Assembly (NCBI GenBank): GCA_028291285.1
Contig: JAQGIJ010000545.1
Coordinates: 1-15,484, forward strand
Length of the DNA stretch: 15,484 nt
Source: Phenylobacterium sp.
GTDB lineage: Bacteria; Pseudomonadota; Alphaproteobacteria; Caulobacterales; Caulobacteraceae
Direction: 5' to 3'
The translations under genes were made by a program, and so were the position numbers. Below the pieces are notes generated by a model. It was not told where the DNA came from. It saw only the letters and a list, made by a program, of their open reading frames with translations, and ran no database searches. Positions 13,241-15,484 of this stretch are shown here, one piece after another (position 1 is the first letter of the stretch; each line of letters opens with the position of its first letter).

Positions 13241-14399
13241 GGGGCTCAAGCCGGTCAGGCGCACCCTCGCGACCGGCGAGGCCCGGATCTACTGGTATCA
13301 CCGCGCCACCGGAAAGCGGCTGAAGCGCGATCCCAGGACCGCCGCGGGCATGCTGGAGGTCAAGGGGCTCGATGAAAGCGCCGTTGCCCTAACCCAGGCG
13401 CAGAACGCCGCCACGGGCTCCCTGGCGGCGCTGTGGACGGCATATCGCGGCGACCCGGCCTCTCCGGACAAGGACATCAAGCTCGGGAGCCCCGAGTGGC
13501 GCTCCCTGAAGCCCAGGACCCGCAGCGATTATCAGAAGGTCCGCGACTGGCTCGGAAAGGGCGCCGAGAAGGGCGTCGTGCGGGCGATCACCTCCCAGCA
13601 AGTCCTGGCGCTGCGGGACAAGGCATTCGAGGCCAAGGGCCGGCGCTTCGCCAACTACGTGGTAACGGTCCTGCATATCGTGCTGGGCTGGGGCAAACTC
13701 CGCGGCTGGTGCGATTCCAACGCTGCGCATGGCGTTCCGTCTATCCGCCGCCCCACCGGCCAGAAGAAGATCAACCGCGCTTGGTCACCGGAGGAGGTCG
13801 CCGCCTTTGCCCTAGCCGCCCCGACACAGCTCATGGTGCCTTTCGCGCTCGGCCTGTTCGCCGGCATGCGCGAAGGCGACGCCCTGCGCGTCACATGGTC
13901 GGCCGTCACCGCCGGCCGCTTGGAATGGATCGCCGGCAAGAACGGCGAGGAATGCGAGGCGCCGATCACCGGACCGCTGCGGCTGGTCCTCGACGAGGCG
14001 CGCACCAGGCGCAGCAATACGGCCCTCCAGATCGCCATCAACAGTCGCGGTCAGCCATGGACCGAAAGCGGCTTCCGCGCCTCGTTCTTCAAGCTGATCC
14101 GCAGGCTGGTCCACGAGGGCCGCCTGAAGCCCGGCTGTACCTTCCACGGCCTGCGCCACACGATCGGATCGCATGCGGCGAACCAGGGCCATAGCGACCG
14201 CCAAGTGGCTGCGTCCATCGGCGACCGGAGCCCTGCGATGGCCCAGATTTATGCCCGCGACGCCGATCGACGGACCGCTCAGACGGCGATTCTCGAGGCC
14301 GCGCAGAAACGCTTCGCGAACGTCGATTGGAAAACGCCATTGGAAAACGGTCAACCGCCGCGCCAAATCGCGGCGCCCAAAACGGCGGAAAACACCTGA
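13206..14399 (+). CDS. int: Tyrosine-type phage integrase
   Basis: A 397-aa tyrosine recombinase. The N-terminal 60 residues are a basic arm-type domain (VPKGLKPVRR, YWYHRATGKRLKR). Residues about 70-180 are the SAM-like core-binding domain. The catalytic domain shows Arg222 in GMREGDALRV, Lys245 in AGKNGEE, His314 and Arg317 in FHGLRHTIGSH, and nucleophile Tyr349 in AQIYARD. Asp340 (in SIGDRSPAM) takes the place of the usual second His. The enzyme should insert the element into the tRNA-Phe gene whose 3' end lies 10 bp beyond its stop. TTG 13206 is preceded by GGTGGA. GTG 13233 with AGGA 9 nt upstream is an equally good start and would shorten the overlap with the previous gene to 8 nt. Confidence 0.92.
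   Translation: MPARRRITDVPKGLKPVRRTLATGEARIYWYHRATGKRLKRDPRTAAGMLEVKGLDESAVALTQAQNAATGSLAALWTAYRGDPASPDKDIKLGSPEWRSLKPRTRSDYQKVRDWLGKGAEKGVVRAITSQQVLALRDKAFEAKGRRFANYVVTVLHIVLGWGKLRGWCDSNAAHGVPSIRRPTGQKKINRAWSPEEVAAFALAAPTQLMVPFALGLFAGMREGDALRVTWSAVTAGRLEWIAGKNGEECEAPITGPLRLVLDEARTRRSNTALQIAINSRGQPWTESGFRASFFKLIRRLVHEGRLKPGCTFHGLRHTIGSHAANQGHSDRQVAASIGDRSPAMAQIYARDADRRTAQTAILEAAQKRFANVDWKTPLENGQPPRQIAAPKTAENT
14326..14393 (+). repeat. Short AT-rich direct repeats at the end of int (possible arm-type sites)
   Basis: ATTGGAAAACG occurs at 14326-14336 and again at 14339-14349, a 13-bp period. Related AAAAC cores follow at 14379-14383 and 14389-14393. They are unusually AT-rich for this window and lie within 85 bp of the predicted crossover point. 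Integrase or excisionase binding sites are the suggested explanation; coding constraint is the alternative. Confidence 0.4.
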
Positions 14400-14450
14400 A
14401 AAAACAAGGTGGTGCCTGGGGGCGGATTCGAACCACCGACACGCGGATTT
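14400..14450. other. Predicted attachment site at the 3' end of tRNA-Phe
   Basis: The integrase gene runs up to the 3' end of an intact tRNA gene, the usual layout for tRNA-targeting elements, which rebuild the tRNA 3' half from their own sequence. The exact core is not visible, because the second copy would lie to the left of the window. The tRNA 3' end and T-arm (14410-14434) up to the anticodon arm (to about 14458) are the best candidates. Confidence 0.55.
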
Positions 14451-14485
14451 TCAATCCGCTGCTCTACCAACTGAGCTACCCAGGC
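14410..14485 (-). tRNA. tRNA-Phe (anticodon GAA), CCA encoded
   Basis: A 76-nt cloverleaf on the minus strand. The acceptor stem is GCCTGGG with CCCAGGC and an encoded ACCA end (14410-14413). The D-arm is AGCTCAGTTGGTAGAGC. The anticodon arm is GCGGA-TTGAAAA-TCCGC with anticodon GAA, and the T-arm contains GGTTCGAATCC. All stems pair, so the gene is intact at this junction. It probably serves as the integration target of the element on its 3' side. Confidence 0.97.
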
Positions 14486-14496
14486 GAGGGCCGCCA

Positions 14497-14511
14497 ACGC
14501 GGGAGCCGCGT
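14497..14511 (-). other. Small hairpin between yacG and tRNA-Phe
   Basis: The gap 14486-14550 contains a perfect 6-bp inverted repeat with a 3-nt loop (stem arms 14497-14502 and 14506-14511). Just upstream on the minus strand is a TTTATAGA stretch that could be part of a promoter -10 for the tRNA, but no good -35 at normal spacing is evident. It could be a processing stem of a yacG-tRNA cotranscript. Confidence 0.3.
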
Positions 14512-14550
14512 CTATAAAAGAGCGGCCAAGGGAAGTCCAGCAAGCGCACG

Positions 14551-14721
14551 TCAGTCGTCGGGCGCATCCTCGCCGGGGCCCTGCTCGTCCTCGGCGGCGG
14601 GGATGGCGTAGCGCCCCGAGAGCCAGCGCTGCAAGTCCAGATCGGTGCAGCGCTTGGAACAGAACGGGCGGTGCGCTGGGTCGATCGGCTTGCCGCAGAT
14701 GGGGCATTTCGGCGCGCTCAT
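14551..14721 (-). CDS. yacG: YacG-family zinc-binding DNA gyrase inhibitor
   Basis: A 56-aa protein. It has the four-cysteine zinc site of the YacG family: Cys6 and Cys9 in KCPICGKPI, Cys21 and Cys25 in PFCSKRCTDLDL, then QRWLSGRYAIP (31-41) and an acidic tail. In E. coli YacG binds GyrB and inhibits DNA gyrase. The length and motif order are normal for the family. Its ATG (14721-14719) overlaps the TGA stop of the RNase E/G gene (ATGA), so the two are translationally coupled. They are chromosomal genes outside the element, read toward tRNA-Phe. It is too short to stand out in a simple long-frame search. Confidence 0.93.
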   Translation of the reverse strand: MSAPKCPICGKPIDPAHRPFCSKRCTDLDLQRWLSGRYAIPAAEDEQGPGEDAPDD

Positions 14722-15484
14722 TGGGCGGCGACCTCCAGGCGTCCCCGGGGAATGTCCGAGGCAGCTTGAACGGTGAAACGCGCGCCGAGCGCTTCGGTGA
14801 GCTTGGGTAGGAGCGGCGCGGCCGCTTCGGCCACGGATGGGGCGGCGCGGGCGACCAGGCGGGCGCCCCGCTGCGCCTCGCCTTCGGCCTGCAGCCGACG
14901 GATCAGCCGCTGCGCCAGGCTGCGGTCGCTAAGCGCGCCATCCTCGGCGAGCAGGATCTCTGCGATCGGCCGGGTACGGCGCGGCAGCGACAGCTCCATG
15001 GTGCCCAGGCGGCCCACCGGACCGATGGCGACGCCGGGATTGTCGGGGCCGAACGCGGCGCGGGCGGCCGCGAGCAGAGCGACTCCGTCATGGCCGCGGC
15101 CCACCAGATCGATCACCACGATCCCGCCCAAGCTCTTCAGCCGCAGCAGGCGCGCCACCGAGCCGAGCGCCGCCAGGTTCGCCTGCCGCGTGACGCGTTT
15201 GGCGTCAGCCCCCTTGCGCTCGCCAAGGTCGATGTCGACGGCCACCAGCGCCCGCGTGGGCTCGATGGCGAGACTGCCGCCGCCGGGCAACGGGTGCACG
15301 ATCTCCAGGGCCTCCGCCTCGGCTTCGTCGGCCATCTCGCGGGCCGCCCGGCCGGTGATGATCTCGGCGTCCCGGACCAGCTCACGCAGTTGCGTCTCAA
15401 GGCCCGGCGCCGGCGCGGCCAGCCGTGGCGCGCCCTCGGCCAGGCCCAGGGCGCGGGCGATAGCCAGCTTGCCCCGCCGCGGCT
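14718..15484 (-). CDS. rng: RNase E/G-family ribonuclease, C-terminal part (5' end outside window)
   Basis: About 255 codons of a gene that continues past the right edge. The catalytic DNase I-like subdomain is recognisable: IEPTRALVAVDIDLGERKG with a catalytic-type Asp in VDID, then RQANLAALGSVARLLRLKSL, and GGIVVIDLVG with the second acidic residue. RNase E/G enzymes cut single-stranded AU-rich RNA and process rRNA and tRNA precursors. After this domain the protein ends with an Ala/Leu-rich segment and SDIPRGRLEV. The Cys-Pro-x-Cys zinc link seen in E. coli RNase E is absent here, and no cysteine is visible in this part. It is therefore a shorter or divergent member of the family, and the symbol rng is provisional. 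It is coupled to yacG by ATGA. Confidence 0.82.
   Translation of the reverse strand, partial: PRRGKLAIARALGLAEGAPRLAAPAPGLETQLRELVRDAEIITGRAAREMADEAEAEALEIVHPLPGGGSLAIEPTRALVAVDIDLGERKGADAKRVTRQANLAALGSVARLLRLKSLGGIVVIDLVGRGHDGVALLAAARAAFGPDNPGVAIGPVGRLGTMELSLPRRTRPIAEILLAEDGALSDRSLAQRLIRRLQAEGEAQRGARLVARAAPSVAEAAAPLLPKLTEALGARFTVQAASDIPRGRLEVAAQ

Overview
The window is a high-GC alphaproteobacterial segment. It appears to be the integrase-proximal end of an integrated phage-like element joined to chromosomal DNA at a tRNA-Phe gene. A Caulobacterales host (Caulobacter, Phenylobacterium or Brevundimonas type) is my inference. It rests on the strong GC bias, the tRNA-Phe sequence, the rng-yacG-tRNA-Phe order and a SciP/DUF1153-type protein typical of alphaproteobacteria.

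Element (1 to about 14,400, all + strand): 24 genes run as one tightly packed array. Of the 23 junctions, 20 have overlapping stop and start codons, 15 of them 4-nt ATGA, GTGA or TTGA overlaps. The only real gap (6572-6639) holds a perfect 8-bp hairpin. The left block carries small unknown proteins and a homologous-recombination module: a coiled-coil protein, a RecE-like PD-(D/E)XK exonuclease, a RecT-family annealing protein and an ExoX-like DEDDh exonuclease. A SciP-like regulator, an HNH endonuclease and several small HTH or Cys-rich proteins follow. The right block holds an ASCH-like protein, a HerA/DUF87-type ATPase with two C-terminal winged-helix repeats, an acyl carrier protein, a 759-aa C5-cytosine methyltransferase whose centre is about ten degenerate repeats, a winged-helix protein, a second short C5-methyltransferase-like protein, three small unknown proteins and a tyrosine integrase.

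Junction and chromosome (about 14,400-15,484, - strand): the integrase ends 10 bp before the 3' end of tRNA-Phe(GAA). The attachment site is therefore probably the 3' part of that tRNA, with the other att copy to the left of the window. Upstream of the tRNA lie yacG (a 56-aa zinc protein) and the 3' part of an RNase E/G-family gene, coupled by ATGA.

How it may work together: this reads as an early or middle operon for DNA recombination, DNA modification and regulation, ending in the integrase. No structural, lysis or packaging genes are visible. The most unusual passengers are the SciP-like protein, which may let the element act on the host CtrA cell-cycle circuit, and a free acyl carrier protein between a motor ATPase and a DNA methyltransferase. 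Those roles are inference; the families are recognised from sequence motifs by eye.
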